Shown in pieces: positions 1 to 6,721 of a stretch of DNA of 15,516 bases (position 1 is the first letter of the stretch; the number at the start of each line of letters is the position of its first letter). Both the position numbers and the translations under genes were made by a program. Source of the DNA: DATHYU01 sp033722675 (lineage in GTDB: Bacteria; Actinomycetota; Acidimicrobiia; Spongiisociales; UBA11373); the NCBI GenBank assembly GCA_033722675.1, contig JAWVYO010000056.1:1-15516 (forward strand), in the 5' to 3' direction. The notes beneath the pieces were generated by a model. The model was not told where the DNA came from and did no database searches. It saw nothing but the letters and a program-made list of their open reading frames with translations.

Positions 1-1185
1 ACCCAACGCCGCCACCGCCGCCGCCAGATCGTCCTCCGACTCCCCCTCCGACACCGAACCGACCGGGACCTCCTCCTCCGACGGCTCCACCAGACTCGAC
101 AGCTCCCCCGACCCCAGCTCCACGTCCTCGTACTCCGCCGCCGGAGCCTCGACCTCCGGCTCCTCGGCGCCGGACCCGAGGTCGGCCGCCGACACGTCCA
201 TGAGGAGGTCGGCCACGAGGTCCGCCTCGTGCGTCTCGTCGTAGGGCTCCTCCGACGTGACCTCGGGGACGGTCGGCGCGGGGGGTTCCTCCGTCAACTC
301 GATCTCGCCGGGATCCCCCTCGGAGGCTTCGGCGACGCTGCCGGCGAGCTCCCCGAGTGCCGCAGCAATGTCGCTGCCCACCGGCGGTCCGGTGGGCAGC
401 ATCTCCGGCGCCTCCTCCCCCGACGGTTCCGGCATCTCGGACTCATCGGAGATCGACTCACCGGACCCGGGCATCGGCTCGTCGCGCGTCGGCTCGTCGG
501 CGGCCGACTCGTCCGATCCGCGACCGAAGGGCCACCACCGACGGGCCGGGCCCTCGGGATCCTCCTCGGGAGCCCCCGCTTCGACCTCGACGGTCTCGGG
601 AGTGTCGTCCGGGGATGCATCCGGCTCGGCCTCGGCCTGTTCCTCCGGGCCGTCGAGGAAGGCGACCCACTGGTCGAGTTCGTCGTCCTCGTCCTCTTCG
701 AGTTCCTGGAGGGCCTGGTAGGCCACTTCGGGGTCCTCGACGCCGAGGTCCGCGCCCTCGTCCTCGACCTCGTCGCCGTCGGCGCCGGCGAGCACGGAGG
801 CCCAGATCGCCTCCTCGTCCTCGGCGGCGTCCAGGCGATCGGCCCCGGAGACGGGCGCCGGATCCGGTTCCTCCGACTCCGCCGGCTGGTCGGCCACGTC
901 CGCGACTGGCGGCGGCTCGACGGGGGGCTCCCCGACTGCCTCGTCGACGTCCTCGTCCTGCGACCGCCTCCGGAACAAGCCGAAACGCCGACGCCGCGGT
1001 TCCTCGTCGGGGGCGTCCTCGGACGGAGCAGCGGCCCCCTCCTCGACGGGCGCGTCGGCGTCGGTGGCCTCGTCGGGAGCGTCGGTGGCCTCGGGCCCGG
1101 CGGTCTCCTCACCGTCGGGCGACCAATCGGGATGCCAGGGATCTCCCGGATGTGGCTGGTAGTCGTCGCCTCCGCTTCGGCTCAC
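1..1185 (-). CDS. Highly acidic low-complexity protein, N-terminal 395 residues (cut by window edge); possibly the N-terminal extension of CdsA
   Basis: The minus strand is open from a GTG at 1185 to the window edge (395 codons, no stop). The start is chosen because GAGGAGG lies 8 bases before it. The visible part is dominated by Glu, Asp, Pro, Ala and Ser and is probably disordered. Two basic-aromatic islands interrupt the acid: RRRRFGLFRRR at residues 64-74 and ARRWWPFGRG at 214-223. A short stretch around residues 120-180 could be helical. No catalytic motif or membrane segment is visible. It begins 31 bases after frr, where actinobacteria and many other bacteria carry cdsA (phosphatidate cytidylyltransferase). 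I therefore infer that the missing C-terminal part may be a CdsA membrane domain, but this cannot be seen. It could equally be a free-standing acidic protein. The reading frame is secure; the function is not. Confidence 0.75.
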   Translation of the reverse strand, partial: MSRSGGDDYQPHPGDPWHPDWSPDGEETAGPEATDAPDEATDADAPVEEGAAAPSEDAPDEEPRRRRFGLFRRRSQDEDVDEAVGEPPVEPPPVADVADQPAESEEPDPAPVSGADRLDAAEDEEAIWASVLAGADGDEVEDEGADLGVEDPEVAYQALQELEEDEDDELDQWVAFLDGPEEQAEAEPDASPDDTPETVEVEAGAPEEDPEGPARRWWPFGRGSDESAADEPTRDEPMPGSGESISDESEMPEPSGEEAPEMLPTGPPVGSDIAAALGELAGSVAEASEGDPGEIELTEEPPAPTVPEVTSEEPYDETHEADLVADLLMDVSAADLGSGAEEPEVEAPAAEYEDVELGSGELSSLVEPSEEEVPVGSVSEGESEDDLAAAVAALG

Positions 1186-1216
1186 CGGCGCCACCTCCTC
1201 CCGACGTGGTGCCCGG

Positions 1217-1768
1217 TCACACTTCGAGGAGCTCGGCTTCCTTGTGCTCGAGCAGTTCGTCGATCCGGCCCACGTACTCGTCGGTGATGTCCTGCAGGGT
1301 GGACTCACCGCGCCGCACGTCGTCCTCGGAGACCTCGCCCTCGAGGGCTTCGATGTCGTCCTTGGTGTGTCGGCGGACGTTCCGGATCGCGATTCGGCCC
1401 TCTTCGGCCATCTGCTTGACCACGCGGACGAGCTCCTTGCGCCGCTCCTCCGTCAGGGGCGGGAACGCGAGGCGGAGCACCGTGCCGTCGTTGCTCGGGT
1501 TGAGGCCCAGCTCCGACGACTGGATGGCGCGCTCGATGTCGGCCATCGACGATTTGTCGTAGGGGGTGACCACGAGGAGGCGGGGCTCCGGCACCGAGAA
1601 GGAGGCGAGCTGCTGGAGCGGGGTCGGCGCCCCGTAGTAGTCGACCATGACGCGGTGCAGGATCGCCGGATTCGCCCGGCCGGTGCGAACCGTCGAGAAC
1701 TCCCCCTGCACGTGCTCGACGGCCGCATCCATCTTCGTGCGGGCCTCCGCGAGCAGCTCCTCGATCAC
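1217..1768 (-). CDS. frr: Ribosome recycling factor
   Basis: This cytoplasmic factor splits post-termination 70S ribosomes together with EF-G. The 183-residue protein has the normal family length and aligns by eye end to end with E. coli RRF. Visible family signatures are RTGRA (residues 28-32), YYGAPTPL in the hinge and domain II region, LGLNP, PPLTEERRKEL (103-113) and NVRR (130-133), with the usual C-terminal DKEAEL-like ending (HKEAELLEV). The start is GTG, preceded by GAGGAGGG, which overlaps the TGA stop of pyrH; the gap to pyrH is only 9 bases. It is thus the fourth gene of an rpsB-tsf-pyrH-frr unit and probably translationally coupled to pyrH. Nothing is missing or broken. Confidence 0.98.
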   Translation of the reverse strand: MIEELLAEARTKMDAAVEHVQGEFSTVRTGRANPAILHRVMVDYYGAPTPLQQLASFSVPEPRLLVVTPYDKSSMADIERAIQSSELGLNPSNDGTVLRLAFPPLTEERRKELVRVVKQMAEEGRIAIRNVRRHTKDDIEALEGEVSEDDVRRGESTLQDITDEYVGRIDELLEHKEAELLEV

Positions 1769-1777
1769 GGTCCCTCC

Positions 1778-2482
1778 TCAGCGAACCAGCGTGCCGACCG
1801 ACTCCCCCCGGACCGCCCTCGCGATGTTCCCGGGGACGGCGATGTCGAACACCCTGATCGGCAGGTCGTTGTCCATGCACATCGTAATGGCGGTGGAGTC
1901 CATCACGCGAAGACCGCGTTCGAGCACCTCCATGTACGTGAGCTCCTCGAAGAGCGATGCGCCGGGCTCGGTCGCCGGGTCGGCGTCGTAGACACCGGCC
2001 ACCTTCGTGGCCTTCAATACGACCTCCGCGTCGATCTCCGCCGCCCGGAGCGCCACCGTGGTGTCGGTCGTGAAGAACGGGTTGCCGGTGCCACCGGCCA
2101 TGATCACGGCGCGGCCCTTCTCGAGGTGACGGATCGCCCGGAGGCGGATATAGGGCTCGGCGACCTGTTCGATCTTGATCGCCGTCTGCACGCGCGCGGG
2201 ACAGCCGGCCGATTCGAGGGCGTCGCGAAGGGCCAGGGCGTTGATGACCGTCGCCAGCATGCCCATGTAGTCGGCATTGGCGCGGTCCATGCCGGCGGCG
2301 GCCGACGACAGGCCGCGGAAGATGTTGCCGCCACCGACGACCATGGCGATCTCGTGGCCCTCGGCATGGACTTCGGCGACCTCGGCGGCCACCGCCTGGA
2401 CGGTCTTCGGATCGATCCCATAACCGAGGTCCGGGTCGGCGAACGCCTCCCCCGACAGTTTCAGGGCGACCCGTCGGCCCAT
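1778..2482 (-). CDS. pyrH: UMP kinase
   Basis: It phosphorylates UMP to UDP with ATP, the entry step to UTP and CTP, as a cytoplasmic hexamer of the amino-acid-kinase fold. The 234-residue protein has the family motifs in order: KLSGEA (residues 8-13), GGGNIFRG (50-57), ATVINALALRDAL, GTGNPFFTTDT (131-141) and KATKVAGVYDADP (157-169). The ATG start directly follows the TAG stop of tsf with no spacer (TAGATG), and the GAGGAG encoding the last residues of tsf serves as the ribosome binding site. Translation is therefore almost certainly coupled to tsf. The N-terminus is short (four residues before the first beta strand), but no better upstream start exists without overlapping tsf. Confidence 0.98.
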   Translation of the reverse strand: MGRRVALKLSGEAFADPDLGYGIDPKTVQAVAAEVAEVHAEGHEIAMVVGGGNIFRGLSSAAAGMDRANADYMGMLATVINALALRDALESAGCPARVQTAIKIEQVAEPYIRLRAIRHLEKGRAVIMAGGTGNPFFTTDTTVALRAAEIDAEVVLKATKVAGVYDADPATEPGASLFEELTYMEVLERGLRVMDSTAITMCMDNDLPIRVFDIAVPGNIARAVRGESVGTLVR

Positions 2483-3097
2483 CTACTCCTCGCCGATCTC
2501 GAGCCGGCTGAACCGGCTGACGTTGATGTTCTCACCCATCGTGGCGGCCAGGGACTCGACCATCTTGCCGACGGTCCCCTCGAACTTCTCGGGTCGGATG
2601 AACGTCTGGTCGTAGAGCACGATCTCCTCGTAGAACGAGTTGAGCCGCCCGTCGACGATCTTCTCGACGATGTGATCGGGCTTTCCCTCGTTCTTCGCCT
2701 GGGCGGCGATGAGGGACTTCTCCTTCTCGACTTCCTCGTCCGGCACCTCGTCACGGGTGACGTAGCGGGGCCGGGCGGCGGCGATGTGCATGGCGATGTC
2801 ACGCGCCGCCTCCTGGAAGTCCTCGCTCTTCGCGACGAAATCGGTCTCCGAGGCGAGTTCGACGAGCACGCCGATCACGGGGCGGTCGGCCTGGTGGTGG
2901 AGGTACGAGCCGATCGTGCCCTGCTCGGTCGCGCGATCGGCCCGCTTCTGTGTGGCCGCCAGACCCCGCTCGCGGAGGAGGTCCTTGGCCTGCTCGGCGT
3001 CACCGCCGGCGTCCTCCAGCGCCCGCTTCGCATCCATCATCCCGGCACCGGTCTCCTTGCGGAGCGCCATCACGTCCTTGGCACTGATGTCGGTCAC
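2483..3097 (-). CDS. tsf: Elongation factor Ts, short form
   Basis: It is the guanine-nucleotide exchange factor that regenerates EF-Tu-GTP. The 204-residue protein has the N-terminal UBA-like domain (residues 1-50, with LRKETGAGMMDAKRAL), the EF-Tu contact motif TDFVAKS (85-91) and one core subdomain ending in NVSRF. At 204 residues it is much shorter than the E. coli form (about 283) and the mycobacterial and streptomycete forms (about 270-280). It resembles the compact type known from Thermus and cyanobacteria, which lacks part of the core repeat and the coiled coil. It starts with GTG, which overlaps the rpsB stop by four bases (GTGA). The body of the protein is continuous, so the short length looks genuine rather than caused by a frameshift. 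Confidence 0.97.
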   Translation of the reverse strand: MTDISAKDVMALRKETGAGMMDAKRALEDAGGDAEQAKDLLRERGLAATQKRADRATEQGTIGSYLHHQADRPVIGVLVELASETDFVAKSEDFQEAARDIAMHIAAARPRYVTRDEVPDEEVEKEKSLIAAQAKNEGKPDHIVEKIVDGRLNSFYEEIVLYDQTFIRPEKFEGTVGKMVESLAATMGENINVSRFSRLEIGEE

Positions 3098-3840
3098 TTC
3101 GAATCGTCTCCCTCGTCCTTCTCGGCCTTCGCTTCGGCGTCCTTCGCCTTGGCGGCGGCCAGCTTCTTGCCCTCCGTCACCGCATCGGCCACGAGGCTGG
3201 CCATGAGCTGCGCGGCGCGGATCGCGTCGTCGTTGCCCGGGATCACGAGGTCGACGAGGTCGGGGTCACAGTTCGTGTCGACGACCGCGACCACCCTCGC
3301 CCCCACCCGGCTCGCCTCCTTGACGGCGATGGCCTCGGTGTTGACGTCGATGATGAACACGGCGTCGGGCACCTTGTGCATCTCGGAAACGCCGCCGAGC
3401 GTCGCCTTCAGCTTGGCGAGCTCGCGGCGGAGACGGAGCCGCTCCTTCTTGGGGAGGGCCTCCATCTCACCGGAGGTGTCCATGCGCTCGAGTTCGCGCA
3501 TGTAGAGGATCCGCTTGTGGATCGTGGTGAAGTTCGTGAGCATGCCGCCGAGCCACCGGTGGGTGACGTAGGGCATCCCCGACTCCTCGGCGGCCTCGGT
3601 GATGACCGCCTGGGCCTGCTTCTTCGTACCGACGAGCATGATCGTGCCGCCGTCGGCGACCAGGTCGCGGATGTACTCGTGGGCTTCCTGGGCGGCCTCG
3701 AGCGTCTGTCTCAGATCGATGATGTGGATCCCGTTGCGCTCCGTGAAGATGTACGGGCGCATCTTGGGATCCCAGCGCCGGGTCTGGTGTCCGAAATGGA
3801 CGCCGGCCTCCAGGAGCTGTCGCATGGTGACTGCAGCCAC
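3094..3840 (-). CDS. rpsB: 30S ribosomal protein S2
   Basis: This is the small-subunit protein that bridges the head and body of the 30S particle. The 248-residue product shows the classic N-terminus TMRQLLEAGVHFGHQTRRWDPKM, then the family signatures FTERNGIHIIDL, LVGTKKQAQ, RWLGGMLTNF and PDAVFIIDVNTE, and VIPGNDDA near the end. The C-terminal tail (about residues 222-248) is a charged Lys/Ala/Glu/Asp stretch, probably unstructured. The start is GTG with GAGGAGG at a good distance. It is the first gene of a tight unit (overlapping tsf by four bases) and follows a 147-base gap holding a candidate promoter and leader structure. The usual rpsB-tsf-pyrH-frr order is intact. Confidence 0.98.
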   Translation of the reverse strand: MAAVTMRQLLEAGVHFGHQTRRWDPKMRPYIFTERNGIHIIDLRQTLEAAQEAHEYIRDLVADGGTIMLVGTKKQAQAVITEAAEESGMPYVTHRWLGGMLTNFTTIHKRILYMRELERMDTSGEMEALPKKERLRLRRELAKLKATLGGVSEMHKVPDAVFIIDVNTEAIAVKEASRVGARVVAVVDTNCDPDLVDLVIPGNDDAIRAAQLMASLVADAVTEGKKLAAAKAKDAEAKAEKDEGDDSK

Positions 3841-3957
3841 CGGTTCCTCCTCGTGTGTTCGGGTTGATGCCTCCGCCCACCCTTCGAGCCTCCACGGAGC
3901 GCGCAGGACGGGCTCCGACCACAGGAGGGTGCGGTGGACGTGCGAATTTCGGACGGA

Positions 3958-3963
3958 AGTATA
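3958..3963 (-). promoter_or_regulatory. Candidate -10 element of the rpsB operon promoter
   Basis: TATACT on the minus strand differs from the TATAAT consensus at one base. It lies in the whiG-rpsB gap, 25 bases beyond the whiG stop and about 118 bases before the rpsB start. That would give a leader of roughly 110 bases. No convincing TTGACA-like -35 is visible at 16-18 bases; the best is a TCGGTT or CGGTTC hexamer. The assignment rests on the hexamer and its position only. Confidence 0.45.
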
Positions 3964-3987
3964 GGCCGGTGGCCGACCTCGAACCGA

Positions 3988-4785
3988 TCAGCCGGGTTTC
4001 TGACCCGGCTCCAGCATCCGGTTCCGCAGGCTCATCACCGACTTCGTGTGGATCTGACAGATCCGCGACTCGGTGACGCCGAGCACGTCGCCGATCTCGG
4101 CGAGCGTCAGGCCCTCGTAGTAGTACAGCGTGACGACGAGCCGCTCCCGGTCGGGGAGGCGGTTCACGGCGTCGGTGAGGAAGTACCGCGTCTCCTGCTC
4201 CTCGAAGGAGCCCGCCGGGGACGGCGACTTCGGATCGGCGAGCATGTCGCCGAGGGAGGCCGAACCCTGCTCCGACGGGTCGAGCAACTCGTCGAGGGCC
4301 ACGAATCCGAGGCTGGCGATCTCACCGAGGTGGTCCTGCAGGGTCTCGAGGTTGATGCCCATGTGGTCGGCGAGCTCCTGCTCGCTCGCCGAACGCTGCA
4401 GGGCGTGCTCGAGTTCGGTCAGCGATCGCTGGATCTCACGGGCACGGGCGCGCACGGATCGAGGCACCCAGTCGAGGGCGCGCAGCTCGTCGAGGATCGC
4501 TCCCTTGATGCGGTTGACGGCGTACGTCTCGAACTTGATGCCGCGTTCGAGTTCGAACTTGTCGATCGCGTCGATGAGCCCGAACATCCCGTACGAGATG
4601 AGGTCGGACTGCTCGACGTTCCGGGGCAGTCCGACGCCCACGCGACCGGCGACGAACTTGACGAGCGGGGAGAAGTGAAGGATCAACCCCTCACGGGCCT
4701 CCGGATCCTCCGACTCCTTGTACCTCGTCCAGTAGTCGGCGATCTCGCGGTCGGACCGCTCAGGCCCGCGGGTGGGATCGTTCAT
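3988..4785 (-). CDS. whiG: RNA polymerase sigma factor of the WhiG/FliA type
   Basis: It is an alternative sigma-70 family factor that directs RNA polymerase to a dedicated promoter class. It controls sporulation genes in Streptomyces and flagellar genes in motile bacteria. With the chosen start the protein has 265 residues: sigma2 at about 33-105 (LILHFSPLVKFVAGRV, QSDLISYGMFGLIDAIDKF), the LRALDWVPRSVR linker typical of WhiG/FliA at 101-112, sigma3 at about 113-165, and sigma4 at about 205-255 with the helix-turn-helix LTLAEIGDVLGVTESRICQ. I prefer the ATG at 4785 to a TTG at 4845, because the TTG would overlap xerC by 86 bases rather than 26. AAGG lies before the ATG. Target genes cannot be read from this window: no flagellar or anti-sigma gene is nearby. 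Confidence 0.93.
   Translation of the reverse strand: MNDPTRGPERSDREIADYWTRYKESEDPEAREGLILHFSPLVKFVAGRVGVGLPRNVEQSDLISYGMFGLIDAIDKFELERGIKFETYAVNRIKGAILDELRALDWVPRSVRARAREIQRSLTELEHALQRSASEQELADHMGINLETLQDHLGEIASLGFVALDELLDPSEQGSASLGDMLADPKSPSPAGSFEEQETRYFLTDAVNRLPDRERLVVTLYYYEGLTLAEIGDVLGVTESRICQIHTKSVMSLRNRMLEPGQKPG
3991..4009 (-). terminator. Candidate hairpin terminator at the end of whiG
   Basis: A perfect 7-base-pair GC-rich stem (GCCGGGT/ACCCGGC) with a 5-base loop covers the last codons of whiG and ends right at its stop codon. No T-rich run follows, so it would be a terminator without a U-tract, as often proposed for high-GC actinobacteria. It could instead be a processing or mRNA-stability element. 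It separates the comM-dprA-xerC-whiG group from the rpsB operon, which fits a terminator. Confidence 0.4.
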
Positions 4786-5653
4786 AGGTCGCCTTGAGGT
4801 GGTGACGGGAGACGGCAGTGTAAATCTGGGTGGTACCCAGTTCAACGTGCCCCAGGAGCTCTTGGACGGTTCTCAGGTCGGCTCCCCCTTCGAGGAGATG
4901 GGTCGCGAACGAGTGCCGCAATGCGTGCGGAAACGTGCCGGCACGGTACCTGACGGCGCGCCGCATGCCGCGGCTTCCGAGCGGGGAGCCCCGGACGCCG
5001 AGCCAGAGGGCGTCGCCCGAGGAGGGCCCTGCGAGCTGCGGGCGGCCCGCCCGCAGATATCGATCGACGGCCGCGCGGGCCGCCCCGGCGAGCGGGACCA
5101 TCCGGTCCTTGCCGCCCTTGCCACGGACCCGCACCAGATCCGCTCCCGCCACATCGCCGACGGTCAGGGCCGCCGCCTCCGACACCCGCAGTCCGGTGCC
5201 GTAGAGCACCTCGAGCAGCGCCCGGTCGCGCAACACGACCGGCTCGTCGCCGTCGAGGCCATCGAGCACGTCGCCCAGGGCGCGCGCCGGGATCGCCGTC
5301 GGGAGGCGCCTCGCCCGCTTCGGCGTGGCGACGGCATCGGCCGGATTCGTCTCCACCCGTCCCCGTCGCAGCGCGTCCCGGTAGAACGATCGGACCGCCG
5401 ACGCCTTCCGGGCCACCGACCGCCGGGCGTAGCCGCGGGTCGACAGATGTGCGAGCCAGCGCCGCACGGTGCGCCGGTCGGCATCGCCGATCTCGTCGAG
5501 GCCGGCCCGGTCGCAGAAGTCGAACCACTGGGCCAGGTCCCGCCGGTAGGCGTCGATCGTGTGCTCGGACAGGCCGCGTTCGGCGCGCAGCCTGCCGAGG
5601 AACTCGTCGAGGGCCGGCGTCGCCCAGCCGGGGGGATCGGGGATGGTGCGCAC
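4760..5653 (-). CDS. xerC: Tyrosine recombinase XerC
   Basis: This site-specific recombinase resolves chromosome dimers at dif, normally with XerD and FtsK. The 297-residue protein has an N-terminal SAM-like core-binding domain (about 11-95, with RGLSEHTIDAYRRDL) and a C-terminal catalytic domain. All catalytic residues are present: R156 (GTGLRVSE), K179 (GKGGKDR), H243 and R246 (PHALRHSFATH), H269 (LLGH) and the nucleophile Y278 (QIYT). The length is normal. The start is GTG, 30 bases after the dprA stop, with only a weak ribosome binding site; no better in-frame start is apparent. Its 3' end overlaps whiG by 26 bases. XerC is preferred over XerD because of the dprA-xerC-whiG-rpsB context; sequence alone would allow either. 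Confidence 0.93.
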   Translation of the reverse strand: MRTIPDPPGWATPALDEFLGRLRAERGLSEHTIDAYRRDLAQWFDFCDRAGLDEIGDADRRTVRRWLAHLSTRGYARRSVARKASAVRSFYRDALRRGRVETNPADAVATPKRARRLPTAIPARALGDVLDGLDGDEPVVLRDRALLEVLYGTGLRVSEAAALTVGDVAGADLVRVRGKGGKDRMVPLAGAARAAVDRYLRAGRPQLAGPSSGDALWLGVRGSPLGSRGMRRAVRYRAGTFPHALRHSFATHLLEGGADLRTVQELLGHVELGTTQIYTAVSRHHLKATYERSHPRA

Positions 5654-5670
5654 GGCACCATCGTGGCAGG

Positions 5671-5683
5671 ACCCCCGTGGGGT
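5671..5683 (-). repeat. Short GC palindrome in the dprA-xerC gap
   Basis: ACCCCCGTGGGGT can form a 5-base-pair stem with a 3-base loop. It ends one base into the dprA stop codon region and lies 17 bases before the xerC start. It is similar in design to the palindromes at 8146-8162 and 15273-15287. It may be a weak terminator or mRNA boundary; the sequence alone does not decide. Confidence 0.35.
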
Positions 5684-6721
5684 TCAACGACCCACGACGG
5701 CGCCGTCGGCACGGCGGAGGCGCCCGAGCACCTCGAGGCGGGCCACGGCGGACAGGACGGCGCTCGGCTCCGCCCCCACGACCTCGGCCAGATCGTCGAG
5801 TTCGATCCGCGATGCGGCCGCCGCCAGGATCGCCGCCTCCAGCGGGTCGGCACGGTCTTCCGGGCGCTCTGGAGGGCGAGCGGACACCTCGAGCGTCTCG
5901 AGCAGGTCGTCCGACCCGAGCACGGGCAGCGCACCGTCGCGCACGAGCAGGTTGCAGCCGCGGGACGTCGGGCGGTCGACGTCGCCGGGCACGGCCATCA
6001 CCGTCCGGCCGTAGTCGAGGCCGGCTGCCGCGGTGACGAGCGCGCCTCCCCGTTCCGGTGACTCCACGACGACGACCGCGTCGGCCAGGGCGGCGATGAT
6101 GCGGTTCCTCGGCGGGAACCGCCACGGCAGGGGCCGTGCCCCGGGGGGGTACTCCGCCAGCACGGCCCCGCCGGCGCGCACGAGCCGGTCGGCGAGGGGT
6201 CGGTGCTCGGAGGGATACGCGACGTCCGGACCACACCCGAGGACGGCGGCCCCCGGTGTCGAGCCGTCGAGGGAGCCGGCGTGGGCGGCACCGTCGACAC
6301 CGCGCGCGAGGCCGCTCACGACGGTCACCCCCGCCGCCGACAGCGATCGGCCGAGCGCCCGGGCCTGGTCGAGGCCGTACGCAGTGCTGCGACGGGTTCC
6401 GACGACCGCCACGGACGGTCCGGCACCCGGCAGCGTTCCCCGGACGAAGAGCACGTCGGGACCGTCGGGGACCCCGCGCAGCCGCTCGGGGTACCGGGGA
6501 TCCTCGCGATCGACGACGTCGACGGAGCGGGCCGCGGCGAACCGCCTGAGTTCTGCGGCGTCGCGTCCCATGGCGCGGCGAGCGTCGTCGGGCACCCGGA
6601 CCGACCCGCTCAGGACCGCGTCGAGCACGGCGGCCGGGGACCCGAACCGGGCGACGAGCGATCGACGCCGGTCCGGGTGGAGCGCGCCTGCGGCCAACCG
6701 GAGCCGGGCGTCGGCGGTCAC
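5684..6721 (-). CDS. dprA: DNA-processing protein DprA (Smf)
   Basis: DprA binds incoming single-stranded DNA during natural transformation and loads RecA on it. The 345-residue protein shows the full architecture: an N-terminal SAM/HhH region (1-65), RYPERLRGVPDGPDVLFVRG (76-95), the Rossmann-like domain with VAVVGTRRSTAYG (104-116), VVSGLARGVDGAAHAGSLDG (134-153), the RFPPRNRIIAALADAVVVVE stretch (201-220) with GGALVTA after it, and a C-terminal winged-helix domain (about 285-345). The GTG start overlaps the comM stop by four bases (GTGA), and GGAG lies before it. Pairing with comM is the usual actinobacterial order and suggests that this DNA-uptake module is intact, although no uptake pilus genes lie in the window. 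Confidence 0.97.
   Translation of the reverse strand: MTADARLRLAAGALHPDRRRSLVARFGSPAAVLDAVLSGSVRVPDDARRAMGRDAAELRRFAAARSVDVVDREDPRYPERLRGVPDGPDVLFVRGTLPGAGPSVAVVGTRRSTAYGLDQARALGRSLSAAGVTVVSGLARGVDGAAHAGSLDGSTPGAAVLGCGPDVAYPSEHRPLADRLVRAGGAVLAEYPPGARPLPWRFPPRNRIIAALADAVVVVESPERGGALVTAAAGLDYGRTVMAVPGDVDRPTSRGCNLLVRDGALPVLGSDDLLETLEVSARPPERPEDRADPLEAAILAAAASRIELDDLAEVVGAEPSAVLSAVARLEVLGRLRRADGAVVGR

Noticed and set aside
294..1112. A 272-codon minus-strand frame rich in Arg, Pro and Ser
   Set aside because: It overlaps the acidic frame that has a GTG, a strong Shine-Dalgarno and no stop to the edge; its composition is that of an off-frame shadow.
229..3505. Long open frames on the plus strand across the frr-pyrH-tsf region, including a 753-codon frame at 1244-3505
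   Set aside because: They run antisense to well-recognised genes and have Arg/Gly/Val-rich low-quality translations typical of shadows in high-GC DNA.
4786..4845. TTG start 20 codons upstream for whiG
   Set aside because: It would overlap xerC by 86 bases; the ATG at 4785 has a plausible binding site and suits the family N-terminus.
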